Part shown: positions 52,836 through 62,398 of the stretch, in pieces | Layout: each line of letters opens with the position of its first letter | How positions within the stretch are numbered: position 1 is the first letter of the stretch | Assembly: GCA_944390775.1 (NCBI GenBank) | Contig: CALXQQ010000033.1 | Location: 60,226-124,225 of the forward strand | Origin: an uncultured Alphaproteobacteria bacterium | GTDB taxonomy: Bacteria > Pseudomonadota > Alphaproteobacteria > UBA3830 | DNA: 64,000 bases | Reading direction: 5' to 3' | Position numbers and translations under genes: made by a program | Notes under the pieces: model-generated | Database searches by the model: none | The model's input: the letters and a program-made list of their open reading frames with translations, nothing else | Told to the model about the DNA's origin: nothing

Positions 52836-54929
52836 ATGTCAACTTGTTCATGGGATTGGCTGGTCATTATTACAGGATGTATCGGTCTTCTGTATGGAAT
52901 TATTAATGCAAAAATGATGTTAGATTTACCGTGTGGTAATGCGAAAATGCAAGAGATTGCTAGTGCCATTCAAGAGGGGGCATCTGCGTACCTCGATCGT
53001 CAGTATCGCACTATAGCCGCGGTTGGTTTTGTTATGACTGTGCTTGTCGCCTTGTTTATGGGATATTGGGCGGCTACTGGATTTGTGTTGGGCGCGGTGT
53101 TATCAGGTATTGCTGGCTATGTCGGTATGAATATTTCTGTGCGTGCGAACGTTCGTACAACAGAGGCAGCTAAAAAAGGGCTGAGTCATGCTCTGAGTGT
53201 TGCGTACAAATCTGGCGGAGTAACGGGTTTTTTAGTCGTTAGCATTGGTTTGCTAGGGATTGCAGGTTTTTATTATGTATTGAGGAGCAATACGGATTCG
53301 AGAGTTCTTTCTGAAGCTTTGATAGCCATGAGCTTTGGTGCGTCTTTGATTTCGATTTTTGCTCGTTTGGGAGGCGGAGTATTTACCAAAGGTGCAGACG
53401 TCGGTGCAGATTTGGTTGGTAAAGTAGAAGCAGGAATTCCTGAGGATGATCCTCGTAATCCAGCTGTGATCGCCGATAACGTTGGTGACAATGTTGGAGA
53501 CTGTGCAGGAATGGCGGCAGATCTTTTTGAAACCTATGTGGTGACTATTTCTGCTACGATAGTATTAGCAAATATCTTTTTCCAGGGAGCAGCTCAGGAA
53601 ATGTTAATGACATATCCGCTAGTGATCGCGGGTGTATGTATTTTAGGTTCTGTATTGGGTACTTTTTTCGTAAAATTAGGTACAAAACAACGTGTTATGC
53701 CTGCTCTTTATAAAGGTCTATTTGCTACAGTACTCTTTTCGTTTGTGCTGATATACATTGTGACACAGACATTATTCCCTGAGACAGCTCTTTTTGCTGT
53801 AAACGGGTTACTGTTTAGCGGTTACAATATTTTCATATGCGCTGCGATCGGATTGCTTGTGACTTTGAGCTTGGTTTTTGTGACTGAGTACTATACATCC
53901 TATTCATATAGACCGGTGATTAGCATAGCAAATGCTTCTGAGACGGGTCATGGTACAAACGTTATTCAGGGTCTTGCTGTGTCGATGGAATCTACCACGA
54001 TTCCCGTTTTGGTCATATGTGTGGGTATATTGATTGCATATATGCAGGCTGGTCTTTATGGTATTGCGATTGCTGCAACTTCGATGTTAGCGTTGGCTGG
54101 CATTATAGTAACGCTTGATGCTTATGGTCCGGTAACTGATAACGCTGGTGGTATTGCGGAAATGTCGGGTTTGCCTGAGCAAATTCGTAATGTGACGGAT
54201 AAATTAGACGCAGTAGGAAATACAACAAAGGCTGTTACGAAGGGCTATGCTATTGGCTCTGCTGGATTAGCCTCACTTGTACTATTTTCTGCTTATACTC
54301 AGGATATTGCCCATTATTTCCCTAATTTAGGCGCTATTCGTTTTGAATTAGGTGATCCATATGTAGTGGTCGGCCTATTCGTTGGAGGTTTATTGCCTTA
54401 TCTGTTTTCTTCGTACGGTATGACTGCTGTTGGAAGAGCTGGAGGAGCGATCGTAGTGGAAGTACGTAGACAGTTCAAAGCTATCAAAGGTATTATGACA
54501 GGTAAGGCGAAGCCAGATTATAGCACAGCTGTTGATATTCTTACGAAGGCAGCTATACGTGAGATGATCATGCCATCTTTGCTGCCAATTTTGGCTCCCA
54601 TATTGCTGTATGGAGTAACGGCTGCATGCGGAGGAAACGAGGCTGGCTTGAAGAGTATTGGCGCTATGTTAATGGGTACTATTTTAACAGGTATCTTTTT
54701 AGCAATTTCCATGACATCCGGAGGCGGTGCTTGGGATAATGCCAAGAAATACATTGAGAATGGAAATCTTGGTGGAAAGGGATCTGAGGCTCATAAAGCT
54801 GCAGTGACTGGCGATACCGTTGGAGATCCTTACAAAGATACAGCTGGTCCAGCCATTAATCCAATGATCAAGATTACAAATATCGTTGCGATTTTATTGT
54901 TGGCATCATTAGCTAAGATTATGATGTAA
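52836..54929 (+). CDS. hppA: K+-independent proton-pumping pyrophosphatase
   Basis: Couples hydrolysis of pyrophosphate to proton export, giving a cell energy from biosynthetic waste. A 697-residue protein of about 16 membrane helices. The catalytic blocks are intact: [20 protein letters not shown] near 188, [36 protein letters not shown] and [14 protein letters not shown]. Lys in [16 protein letters not shown] (near 465) marks the K+-independent subclass by established rule (Ala in K+-dependent enzymes). ATG 52836 has GGAGG upstream. Own promoter; hairpin after the stop. Confidence 0.96.
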   Translation: MSTCSWDWLVIITGCIGLLYGIINAKMMLDLPCGNAKMQEIASAIQEGASAYLDRQYRTIAAVGFVMTVLVALFMGYWAATGFVLGAVLSGIAGYVGMNISVRANVRTTEAAKKGLSHALSVAYKSGGVTGFLVVSIGLLGIAGFYYVLRSNTDSRVLSEALIAMSFGASLISIFARLGGGVFTKGADVGADLVGKVEAGIPEDDPRNPAVIADNVGDNVGDCAGMAADLFETYVVTISATIVLANIFFQGAAQEMLMTYPLVIAGVCILGSVLGTFFVKLGTKQRVMPALYKGLFATVLFSFVLIYIVTQTLFPETALFAVNGLLFSGYNIFICAAIGLLVTLSLVFVTEYYTSYSYRPVISIANASETGHGTNVIQGLAVSMESTTIPVLVICVGILIAYMQAGLYGIAIAATSMLALAGIIVTLDAYGPVTDNAGGIAEMSGLPEQIRNVTDKLDAVGNTTKAVTKGYAIGSAGLASLVLFSAYTQDIAHYFPNLGAIRFELGDPYVVVGLFVGGLLPYLFSSYGMTAVGRAGGAIVVEVRRQFKAIKGIMTGKAKPDYSTAVDILTKAAIREMIMPSLLPILAPILLYGVTAACGGNEAGLKSIGAMLMGTILTGIFLAISMTSGGGAWDNAKKYIENGNLGGKGSEAHKAAVTGDTVGDPYKDTAGPAINPMIKITNIVAILLLASLAKIMM

Positions 54930-54936
54930 TATTTGC

Positions 54937-54965
54937 TCAGGTTGCTATTAGTAGTAGCAGCCTGA
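54937..54965 (+). terminator. Hairpin after hppA
   Basis: An 11-bp stem (54937-54947 with 54955-54965, one G-U pair) around a 7-base loop, 8 bases past the hppA stop. Only a weak T-rich stretch follows. Confidence 0.5.
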
Positions 54966-55084
54966 CCTTCCGATTTCAAAGCTTTTTTCGTTTTATTTAT
55001 CTCCTGATAGGTCTTTTTACATAGTTTCTGAGAAAAAAACTCACAGAAAAGCGTCTTATGTTAAATATTTTATACCGTTATATC

Positions 55085-55113
55085 TTGCATTAATTCGCGT
55101 TTTAATGTAACTT
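55085..55113 (+). promoter_or_regulatory. Promoter of tRNA-Val and tRNA-Arg
   Basis: TTGCAT (55085-55090), 17 bases, TAACTT (55108-55113). Predicted start about 55120, seven bases before tRNA-Val. Confidence 0.45.
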
Positions 55114-55126
55114 CAGCATCGTTGAT

Positions 55127-55201
55127 GGGTGATTAGCTCAGCGGTAGAGCATCTCGTTTACACCGAGAGGGTCAGCAGTTCGAACCTGTTATCACCCACC
55201 A
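55127..55201 (+). tRNA. tRNA-Val (TAC)
   Basis: Acceptor GGGTGAT/ATCACCC, anticodon stem TCTCG/CGAGA around TTTACAC (anticodon TAC), T-arm CAGTTCGAACCTG, encoded CCA. Confidence 0.97.
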
Positions 55202-55211
55202 TGGACGGTGA

Positions 55212-55288
55212 GCGCTCGTAGCTCAATTGGATAGAGTGTCAGACTACGGATCTGAAGGTTGAGGGTTCGACTCCTTCCGGGCGCGCCA
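55212..55288 (+). tRNA. tRNA-Arg (ACG)
   Basis: Acceptor GCGCTCG/CGGGCGC (one G-U pair), anticodon stem CAGA/TCTG around CTACGGA (anticodon ACG, needing TadA inosine editing), T-arm AGGGTTCGACTCCTT, encoded CCA. It lies 10 bases after tRNA-Val, likely on the same transcript. Confidence 0.97.
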
Positions 55289-55304
55289 TTTTAGAGAGAT
55301 AGCT

Positions 55305-55877
55305 TTGTTTGAAGATTTTATTATCAATTACGGTTACTACGCCGTATTCTTGTTTGCGTGCATTGAAGGTGAAGTTGCTTTATTGACTGCTGGTTTTCTT
55401 TGTACTCGCGGACTGCTTTCGATAAAAATGGTGATATTGGTTGCTTTTTTAGGCACTATGTTATTTGAGCAATGTATGTTTTTTGTTGGTAGAGTGTATG
55501 GTTACCGACTATTGAATAACAAACCTGCTTTGCGTGCTAAAATTCAGAAAGTTATGGATTTTTTGCATAAGTATGATACTGCGTTTATTTTTTCATTTAG
55601 ATTTGTGTATGGTATACGCAATATTAGTCCGATTATCATAGGGGCAGCACGAATACCGCCATTAAAGTTTTCGCTTTTAAACATACCGGCTGCTTTGATT
55701 TGGTCAGTGACAGTTGGTGGAGCAGGATATCTATTTGCTAATGTCTTAGATGCGGTTATGCTAAAAGTAGAGTATTTACAGTATGTAGCTTTATTAGTTT
55801 TGCTTATTGCTTTTGCATGTTTTCGTTATCGGCGACAGATACATACTGCTTGGAAACGTGTGTTATCTAAAAAATAG
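55305..55877 (+). CDS. DedA/VTT-domain membrane protein
   Basis: A 190-residue protein with about five hydrophobic segments and the VTT (DedA/SNARE-associated) domain; the FSFRFVYGIRNISPIIIG motif, with a basic residue in the re-entrant loop, is seen. Family members move undecaprenyl phosphate or other lipids across the inner membrane. The start is an unusual TTG at 55305, 17 bases after tRNA-Arg, since no ATG lies in the right region; it may be read from the tRNA transcript. The exact substrate is unknown. Confidence 0.88.
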   Translation: MFEDFIINYGYYAVFLFACIEGEVALLTAGFLCTRGLLSIKMVILVAFLGTMLFEQCMFFVGRVYGYRLLNNKPALRAKIQKVMDFLHKYDTAFIFSFRFVYGIRNISPIIIGAARIPPLKFSLLNIPAALIWSVTVGGAGYLFANVLDAVMLKVEYLQYVALLVLLIAFACFRYRRQIHTAWKRVLSKK

Positions 55878-55977
55878 TTTTAAACATTGATGTGTTTTAC
55901 GCATAGATTGTTCTATCTGTTAAACTGTAGAAGTTTGATGTATACTGTTGCTATAGCTATATCAGAAGGGTAGAGAT

Positions 55978-58569
55978 ATGTTAACAGCGGATATAAGGTC
56001 ACGTTTTTTGGATTTTTTTGCTAATAACGGTCATACTATTGTTGAATCAAGTCCAGTTGTTCCGCAGAATGATCCTAGTCTTCTGTTTACAAATGCCGGC
56101 ATGGTGCAATTTAAAAATCTTTTTATTGGCGGTGAGACGAGAGATTACAAGAGAGCTACTACTGCGCAAAAGTGTATTCGGGCTGGTGGAAAGCATAATG
56201 ATCTTGATCAGGTTGGATTTACAGCGAGGCATCATACTTTTTTTGAGATGCTGGGGAATTTTTCTTTTGGCGATTATTTCAAAGAGGATGCAATTAGATT
56301 TGCGTGGCAGTTTTTAACTAGGGAATTAGGACTTAATCCTACGAAATTATTGGTAACGATTTATCATACAGATGAAGAAGCAGCATCGATTTGGCGTAAG
56401 GTTGCTGGCAATATTACGATTATTCCCATTTCAACATCTGATAATTTTTGGTCTATGGGGGATACAGGGCCATGTGGTCCATGTTCGGAGATTTTTTACG
56501 ATCGAGGAGATAGTGTTCCGGGAGGATTGCCTGGCAGTGCTGAAGAAGATGGTGATCGATATATGGAGATATGGAATATTGTCTTCATGCAGTTTAATCA
56601 GCTAGGAGATGGTCACCGAGAAAAGCTTGGAAAACCATGTATAGATACGGGTATGGGGTTAGAACGTATTGCAAGTGTGATGCAGAATGTACCTGATAAC
56701 TATCAGATAGATTTATTTCGTACTATTATTGATCATATTAAATCATTGTCGGGAACAAATTTTGCGGACACCTATCCTTCATATAAGGTTATAGCAGATC
56801 ATATTAGGTCTGTATCATTTTTAATAGCCGATGGTGTTTTGCCGAGTAATGAGGGCAGGGGATATGTATTGAGACGTATATTGCGGCGTGCTATGCGTCA
56901 TGGAAATTTAATTGGCTTAAAGCGACTATTTTTAAGTGGTTTATCGAAGGTACTGATTGATCTGATGGGCGATGTGTATCCAGAGCTATGTCGTGCACGG
57001 CAAGTTCTTATTAATACGATTAATTCTGAGGAAGAAAAGTTTTTGGATACTTTAGAGCGTGGTCTGAAAATTTTACAGCAAGAATCTATACCTGATGGTG
57101 GAGTATTAAGTGGAGAAAAAGCGTTTCAACTATACGATACCTATGGATTTCCGTTAGATTTAACGCAAGATATCCTATCTGCTCGTTCTATTACTGTGGA
57201 TGTTGCAGGCTTTGAAGAAGCTTTACAGCAGCAAAAAATGAGAGCGAAGTGGAAAGGATCTGGTGATACACAAGCGGAGCCTATATGGAATGATCTGTGT
57301 GGACGATTGCCTGAAACGTGCTTTTTAGGATATGAGCAAGAGCAGAGTAGTGGTAAAATTGTAGCGATCGTTGAGAATAGTAAAGAAGTAGCGACGTTGT
57401 GTGCAGGACAAAATGGCAGCATTATCACAGATCAGACGCCTTTTTACGGAGAATGTGGAGGACAATGTGGAGACATAGGCACTATTACCTTGGGTGACAG
57501 TGTATTTGCTGTACAGGATACTCAGCGCATTGGAGGAAAAATTTTCGTTCATCATGGATGTGTAACTAGTGGGCATTTTGCGACAGATGATATGGTTGCG
57601 TTGGCGATTGATTCATCCAACAGATCTCGTACGCGAGCTAATCATACTGCGACTCATTTATTACATGCTGCTCTGAGAAAGGTGTGTGGTGAACAGGTTG
57701 TGCAGCGCGGATCTTTAATTAATGGAGACAAGTTGAGGTTTGACTTTAGCTATGAAGGTGAGGTCAATGCCGATAAATTGCGTCAAGTTGAAGATATCAT
57801 CAATGGAGTTATTCTTTTGAATTTACCGGTATGCTGTAAAGAAATGCCGATAGATCAAGCTATATCTGCTGGTGCTATGGCTTTATTTGGTGAAAAATAT
57901 AGCAATGTTGTACGCACTGTGCGAATTGATCATTTATCTGAACAAGTATCATTCGAGCTGTGTGGAGGAACACACGTTAATAGTTGTGGCGAAATTGGTC
58001 TATTTAAAATTTTGTCTGAGGGAAGTGTAGGATCTGGCGTTAGGCGCATAGAAGCAGTTACTGGCTGGGGAGTGTTGGCTCAGTTGAGAGAATTAACTCA
58101 TACTCAAAATGAAATTGGTAAAAAATTGAAATGCTCTTCTGCAGATATTATTCAACGTATTAACGATCTACAGCTTGAATTGAAGCGTAAGAATGATGAG
58201 TTAGCGACAGTAAGACAGCGTGCAGCGCTAGATAAAATCAATATAGAGAATTTATCAGATACTTCTCTTTATTCAATTATGATAGAAGATTTTTCTACGG
58301 ATGATTTACGTGCGCTTGCAAATTGCGTTCGAAATAGATATCCGGCAGGGATAGTTGTTTTAATTAGCACGAATGCGCATAATCAATTAGTGTTACTGAT
58401 TAGTGTGAGTAAAAATATACAATCTTCCTACAGTGCTCAAGCATTATTGAAGACAAGTATTCCGGATGTTAAAGGAGGAGGGAACTCTGCAATAGCGCAA
58501 GGTGGCACTACTGGAGATGCAAATGATGTCTTGCAAAAGATCATTTTGACGGCTCGCGATTTTAAATAG
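55978..58569 (+). CDS. alaS: Alanine-tRNA ligase
   Basis: Charges tRNA-Ala and edits Ser and Gly. The 863 residues show the class II catalytic core (FFANNGHTIVESSPVVPQNDP near the start, GMGLERIASVMQ), an editing domain with zinc-site HTATHLLHAAL (about 556) and CGGTHVNSCGEIG (about 662), and a C-terminal DHHA1-like domain (GGGNSAIAQGGT). AGAAGGG precedes the ATG. Confidence 0.96.
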   Translation: MLTADIRSRFLDFFANNGHTIVESSPVVPQNDPSLLFTNAGMVQFKNLFIGGETRDYKRATTAQKCIRAGGKHNDLDQVGFTARHHTFFEMLGNFSFGDYFKEDAIRFAWQFLTRELGLNPTKLLVTIYHTDEEAASIWRKVAGNITIIPISTSDNFWSMGDTGPCGPCSEIFYDRGDSVPGGLPGSAEEDGDRYMEIWNIVFMQFNQLGDGHREKLGKPCIDTGMGLERIASVMQNVPDNYQIDLFRTIIDHIKSLSGTNFADTYPSYKVIADHIRSVSFLIADGVLPSNEGRGYVLRRILRRAMRHGNLIGLKRLFLSGLSKVLIDLMGDVYPELCRARQVLINTINSEEEKFLDTLERGLKILQQESIPDGGVLSGEKAFQLYDTYGFPLDLTQDILSARSITVDVAGFEEALQQQKMRAKWKGSGDTQAEPIWNDLCGRLPETCFLGYEQEQSSGKIVAIVENSKEVATLCAGQNGSIITDQTPFYGECGGQCGDIGTITLGDSVFAVQDTQRIGGKIFVHHGCVTSGHFATDDMVALAIDSSNRSRTRANHTATHLLHAALRKVCGEQVVQRGSLINGDKLRFDFSYEGEVNADKLRQVEDIINGVILLNLPVCCKEMPIDQAISAGAMALFGEKYSNVVRTVRIDHLSEQVSFELCGGTHVNSCGEIGLFKILSEGSVGSGVRRIEAVTGWGVLAQLRELTHTQNEIGKKLKCSSADIIQRINDLQLELKRKNDELATVRQRAALDKINIENLSDTSLYSIMIEDFSTDDLRALANCVRNRYPAGIVVLISTNAHNQLVLLISVSKNIQSSYSAQALLKTSIPDVKGGGNSAIAQGGTTGDANDVLQKIILTARDFK

Positions 58570-58578
58570 TAGTTGGGT

Positions 58579-59460
58579 ATGTCCTGGAAAGAATGCTCAG
58601 GTGTTTGGTCTTATCGTGTATCTGAAGATGAAGATTCTGTGCGTGTAGATCGTATAGTTTCTGGGGTATGTCATAATTTTGGTTTGAGACATAAATTATT
58701 TCGCAGAAAGAAAGTAAAAGTAAATGGAAAGACTGTAACTCATTTTCACAGAGTGCATAAGGGCGAGGTGATTGAAATTCATGCAAGTATAGAGTGTTGC
58801 GATAATTCGGTTTGTGTTCCAGATGATTTTTTAAAAAAGCTTCAATCGCTTATTGTTTTCGAAAATAACGATTTTTTTGCAATTAACAAGCCTGCTGGAT
58901 TGGCGGTACAAGGTGGTATTAATGTTAGCATGTGTGTGGATCAGCTGTTAAAAGCGCGCCATGATTGTCAATGTAGATTGGTGCATCGTATTGATCAGGA
59001 TACGTCTGGCCTATTGTTGATTGCAAAAAATAGAGCAGTTGCTCAGTATCTTACTCAACTGTTTAAAGATAATAAAATTCGTAAGACATATTTGGCAGTG
59101 GTTGATGGACTTATCGAAGGTTCAGGAACTATCAGCAATTTTCTTGGAGAATATCAGCAAAAAATGCGTGTTGTAGCAGAAGGTGGACAACCCGCAATTA
59201 CACATTACAAAGCTATCAGTCAATTAGATGGGCGTACGTTACTGGAATTAAAACCTGCGACCGGAAGAAAGCATCAGTTGCGCGTGCATTGTGCTCAAGT
59301 GTTATGCGCTCCAATAGTTGGTGATAAAAAATACGGTGACGGAGCAAAATCTAGCAAATTGTTGTTGCATGCATACAAACTTCAAATAGGGAATATTCGC
59401 TTAGTAGCAGATGTGCCATCCTATTTTCGTAATTATTCTTCGTCAGATTCAGCTGATTGA
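58579..59460 (+). CDS. Pseudouridine synthase, RluC/RluD family
   Basis: A 293-residue enzyme that isomerises uridine in rRNA. It has an N-terminal S4-like RNA-binding domain (about 15-85) and the RluA-type catalytic domain with the Asp-bearing motif LVHRIDQDTSGLLL (about 135) and the later ATGRKHQLRVHCAQ. The layout fits RluC or RluD; the target cannot be fixed here. ATG 58579 chosen over a TTG two codons upstream. Its 3' end overlaps the convergent gene by 28 bases. Confidence 0.9.
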   Translation: MSWKECSGVWSYRVSEDEDSVRVDRIVSGVCHNFGLRHKLFRRKKVKVNGKTVTHFHRVHKGEVIEIHASIECCDNSVCVPDDFLKKLQSLIVFENNDFFAINKPAGLAVQGGINVSMCVDQLLKARHDCQCRLVHRIDQDTSGLLLIAKNRAVAQYLTQLFKDNKIRKTYLAVVDGLIEGSGTISNFLGEYQQKMRVVAEGGQPAITHYKAISQLDGRTLLELKPATGRKHQLRVHCAQVLCAPIVGDKKYGDGAKSSKLLLHAYKLQIGNIRLVADVPSYFRNYSSSDSAD

Positions 59461-60041
59461 GATTTTTCCGTTTTTTCTTTGGAATCTTCGTTATTATCGT
59501 CAGGTTTCAATCCAAGTGCTTTGCTTATCTCGATTTTATATGACTCTACTATATTTTTTGTATCAGCAAATTCTTGTTTTGAGGCATATCTAGCAGAAAT
59601 AAAGGCTATTACCAGAGTGTATTGTTTGATTACTTCCTTGAAAAGAATGGTTGTACGTCCACAACGTCCTTTAAAATAGAGTTCTGCTAGCGACATTGTT
59701 GGATCTTTTTCTTCATCAGGAGTTGCTAGAATAAATTCTGCTTGAGGACATTTTTCAGTAAAGAGATTGATGTTATCTAACTCTTCTGGTATTTCTTCGT
59801 CTGTTTTTTGCAGAAAAACAAATACTGCTGTATCTGTCATATTAAAACTAGTTTTAGATGGCCATAGAACACCAATTAATCCATTGTGCCCTTTGAATGT
59901 TCTGTATCCCCAGTTGGATGGTGCTTGTATAGCAAATTCATTACATTCTTCTACATCTGGTGTTTCTATAGGCACAGCACTTGTGTTAGAAAACATTGTG
60001 ATCAGTATAAAGAAAAGTAGTAAATTCAGTATCGGTTTCAT
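59433..60041 (-). CDS. Exported protein, unrecognised
   Basis: A 202-residue protein with a clear signal peptide (about 1-22, MKPILNLLLFFILITMF then SNTSA) and a soluble domain with NWGYRTFKGHNGLIGVLWP near 43 and a central strand-rich region. The last 30 residues are Asp, Glu, Ser and Lys rich and disordered. Probably periplasmic or secreted; no family recognised. Convergent overlap of 28 bases with the pseudouridine synthase gene covers only that acidic tail. Confidence 0.8.
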   Translation of the reverse strand: MKPILNLLLFFILITMFSNTSAVPIETPDVEECNEFAIQAPSNWGYRTFKGHNGLIGVLWPSKTSFNMTDTAVFVFLQKTDEEIPEELDNINLFTEKCPQAEFILATPDEEKDPTMSLAELYFKGRCGRTTILFKEVIKQYTLVIAFISARYASKQEFADTKNIVESYKIEISKALGLKPDDNNEDSKEKTEKSQSAESDEE

Positions 60042-60224
60042 TATTCTCTACACACTTTCTTTTGATTGTCTCATTTAAAAGCAAATAAATAATTAATTTT
60101 ACTCAAAATATTTAGTCGAAAATATATTTATGTTGCGGCTAACTATATTGATCATATCTAGTGTTGGTTGTGAAAAATCTGTTTTTTTCCTGAAAAATAA
60201 GTGTTTTTTTTTGTAAGGCTCTAT

Positions 60225-60252
60225 TTGAAAATACTATTTATCGTGGTAGTAT
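60225..60252 (+). promoter_or_regulatory. Promoter of the HU gene
   Basis: TTGAAA (60225-60230), 16 bases, TAGTAT (60247-60252). Predicted start about 60259, with GGAG at 60269-60272 before the ATG. Confidence 0.55.
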
Positions 60253-60279
60253 GCAATATTGGTTTTTTGGAGTGTAACG

Positions 60280-60555
60280 ATGAATAAAACTGATTTTGTT
60301 AAATTGATTGCTGATCATGCAGGTTTGACAGCTAAAGATAGCGCGAAATTTCTCGATGCATTTGAAGCTGTTACGACTGATGTTCTGTCAAAAGGAGATA
60401 CCATTAGCCTTGTAGGATTTGGATCTTTTTCCGTAACTGACAGAGCTGCGAGGACAGCGAGAGATTTTCGCACAGGACAAAGTGTAACAGTTCCTGTAAG
60501 TAAAGCAGTTAAATTTAAAGCAGGTCAGAAACTCAAGACAGCCGTTAATGGCTAG
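60280..60555 (+). CDS. HU-type DNA-binding protein
   Basis: A 91-residue nucleoid protein of the HU/IHF family: MNKTDFVKLIADHAGLTAKD start, the VGFGSFSV turn, and the DNA-wrapping arm with RTARDFRTGQSVTVPVSKAV. It resembles HU more than IHF. Own promoter and a good terminator. Confidence 0.95.
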   Translation: MNKTDFVKLIADHAGLTAKDSAKFLDAFEAVTTDVLSKGDTISLVGFGSFSVTDRAARTARDFRTGQSVTVPVSKAVKFKAGQKLKTAVNG

Positions 60556-60566
60556 TTATATCGCAA

Positions 60567-60605
60567 GGGATGTCGTTTAATATTCGACATTCTCTTGTTT
60601 TTTTT
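60567..60605 (+). terminator. Intrinsic terminator after HU
   Basis: A 9-bp stem around ATGTCG/CGACAT with a 9-base loop, then CTTG and eight T. It comes 12 bases after the HU stop and ends shortly before the exporter gene. Confidence 0.7.
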
Positions 60606-60618
60606 ATAAGATAACAAC

Positions 60619-62376
60619 ATGGCGTTCAGATTATCAAAGAAGCTTCGAGGATATGTGGATAGCTGCATGTCCATGTATACTTATATAAAGCCCTATAAGT
60701 GGCGTGCACTTATTGCGGTATTTGCCTCTATTCCAGCGAGTATGTTGGATATGGCTATTCCGGTAGCGCTGCGTTCTTATATAGATGGGATAATATCTCC
60801 TAATTCATCACCTTTTGTGCAACTGATGCCTATAGTTGTGATAGTATTTACTTTGGTTCAAAGTGCATCTACTTATCTCAATAATTATATGAATGCATGG
60901 GTAGGGGCGAAAATCAGCAATGGGCTAAAGTATGATCTTTTCAAGAAATTGATGCGTTATGAAGCGAGCTATTTCGATAGAAATGCTTCAGGTATGATCC
61001 AGATGCGTTATAACGGCGATGTGGATATGGCATGCGCTGGATTGCTCAACAACACTAAGAGTTTCATAAAAAAATTCTTTAACATTGTTGGGTATGTCGG
61101 ATTTTTAATATATGTATCGTGGCAGCTGTCTATCGTTGCTATTTGTGTGTTAGTGTTGGCCTTGTTACCACTTGGAAAGATTCGAGGGCGTATTAGTGAG
61201 CTGTCTGGCCAAAGCATTAAGACATCTGCTTCTGTTTCTACCCATTATATTGAAGCTTTTGGAGGCAATCGTGTTATAACCTCCTATAATCTTTATGATA
61301 TCAAGCTACAAGATTTTAAACAGAGTTTGGAAAATGTATTTGTCGTTATGATGCGGATGGTTAAGCGCACAGGTATCTTATCGCCGGCTATGCATTTTAT
61401 TATTGGTAGCGGTATCGCGGTTATTTTGTTTTATGGTAATTGGTTGATTCAGCATGGCAGCATAACTGCTGGTGATTTTACATCATTCATTACATCTGTG
61501 ATATTACTCTATCAGCCGATTAAAACTATGGGTGACGAAGTTGCTTCTATGCAAAACTCATTTTTAGCTATGGATCGCGTTTTTTCTTTGTTGGAAGACA
61601 CGCCTGAAATAAGTAACTGTGCACAGGCTTGCTTGTTGGATCGTCCTATTGAATCTATTAGGTATGACAATGTTTCGTTTGAGTATAGTGAAGGTAAGCA
61701 AGTTTTACATAACATAGATCTATTAATAAATGCTGGGCAAACAGTTGCATTTGTCGGTAATTCTGGTGGAGGTAAATCCACATTAGTGAATTTATTGCCG
61801 AGGTTTTATGATGTGAGCTCTGGTGCCGTGCGGATAAATGATATTGATATTCGCGAGTATGATATGGATTCTTTACGAGCTAACATTGCCGTTGTTTTTC
61901 AGGATAATTTTCTTTTCGGAGGAACGATTAGAGACAATATTATGCTAGGCAAGCCAGATGCTACTGAAGAGGAATTGCATATGGCTGTTAAATCAGCGTG
62001 TTTGGAAGAATTCGTTGCATCTTTAAAGATGGGGCTAGACACTCATGTAGGAGAGAGAGGCGTCTTGTTGTCCGGTGGGCAGAAACAACGTATAGCGATC
62101 GCGCGCGCTCTAATCAAAAATGCGCCTGTTGTGGTTTTGGATGAGGCGACATCTGCTCTGGACAATAAGTCTGAAAAAATTGTACAGCAGGCGTTAGATA
62201 ATCTTATGCAAAATCGCACGGTTTTGGTGATTGCTCATAGGTTATCTACAGTTCGTCATGCAGATAAGATAGTTGTGATTGACCATGGTCGGATTGCGGA
62301 AATTGGCAGTCATGATGAGTTATTGGCGCGTGAGAATTCTGTTTATGCGTCTTTATACAAAACACAATTGCAGTAG
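60619..62376 (+). CDS. ABC exporter, MsbA-like
   Basis: A 585-residue half-transporter: six membrane helices (about 25-310) fused to an ATPase domain with Walker A GNSGGGKST (about 379), signature LSGGQKQRIAIARAL (about 484) and Walker B VVLDEATSALD. It resembles MsbA, the lipid A flippase, and an LPS system is present in the window, but drug or lipid exporters of this shape are common. It follows the HU terminator after about 14 bases and no clear promoter is visible. Confidence 0.85.
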   Translation: MAFRLSKKLRGYVDSCMSMYTYIKPYKWRALIAVFASIPASMLDMAIPVALRSYIDGIISPNSSPFVQLMPIVVIVFTLVQSASTYLNNYMNAWVGAKISNGLKYDLFKKLMRYEASYFDRNASGMIQMRYNGDVDMACAGLLNNTKSFIKKFFNIVGYVGFLIYVSWQLSIVAICVLVLALLPLGKIRGRISELSGQSIKTSASVSTHYIEAFGGNRVITSYNLYDIKLQDFKQSLENVFVVMMRMVKRTGILSPAMHFIIGSGIAVILFYGNWLIQHGSITAGDFTSFITSVILLYQPIKTMGDEVASMQNSFLAMDRVFSLLEDTPEISNCAQACLLDRPIESIRYDNVSFEYSEGKQVLHNIDLLINAGQTVAFVGNSGGGKSTLVNLLPRFYDVSSGAVRINDIDIREYDMDSLRANIAVVFQDNFLFGGTIRDNIMLGKPDATEEELHMAVKSACLEEFVASLKMGLDTHVGERGVLLSGGQKQRIAIARALIKNAPVVVLDEATSALDNKSEKIVQQALDNLMQNRTVLVIAHRLSTVRHADKIVVIDHGRIAEIGSHDELLARENSVYASLYKTQLQ

Positions 62377-62398
62377 TTATCCTAAGGGATGGTGATTC

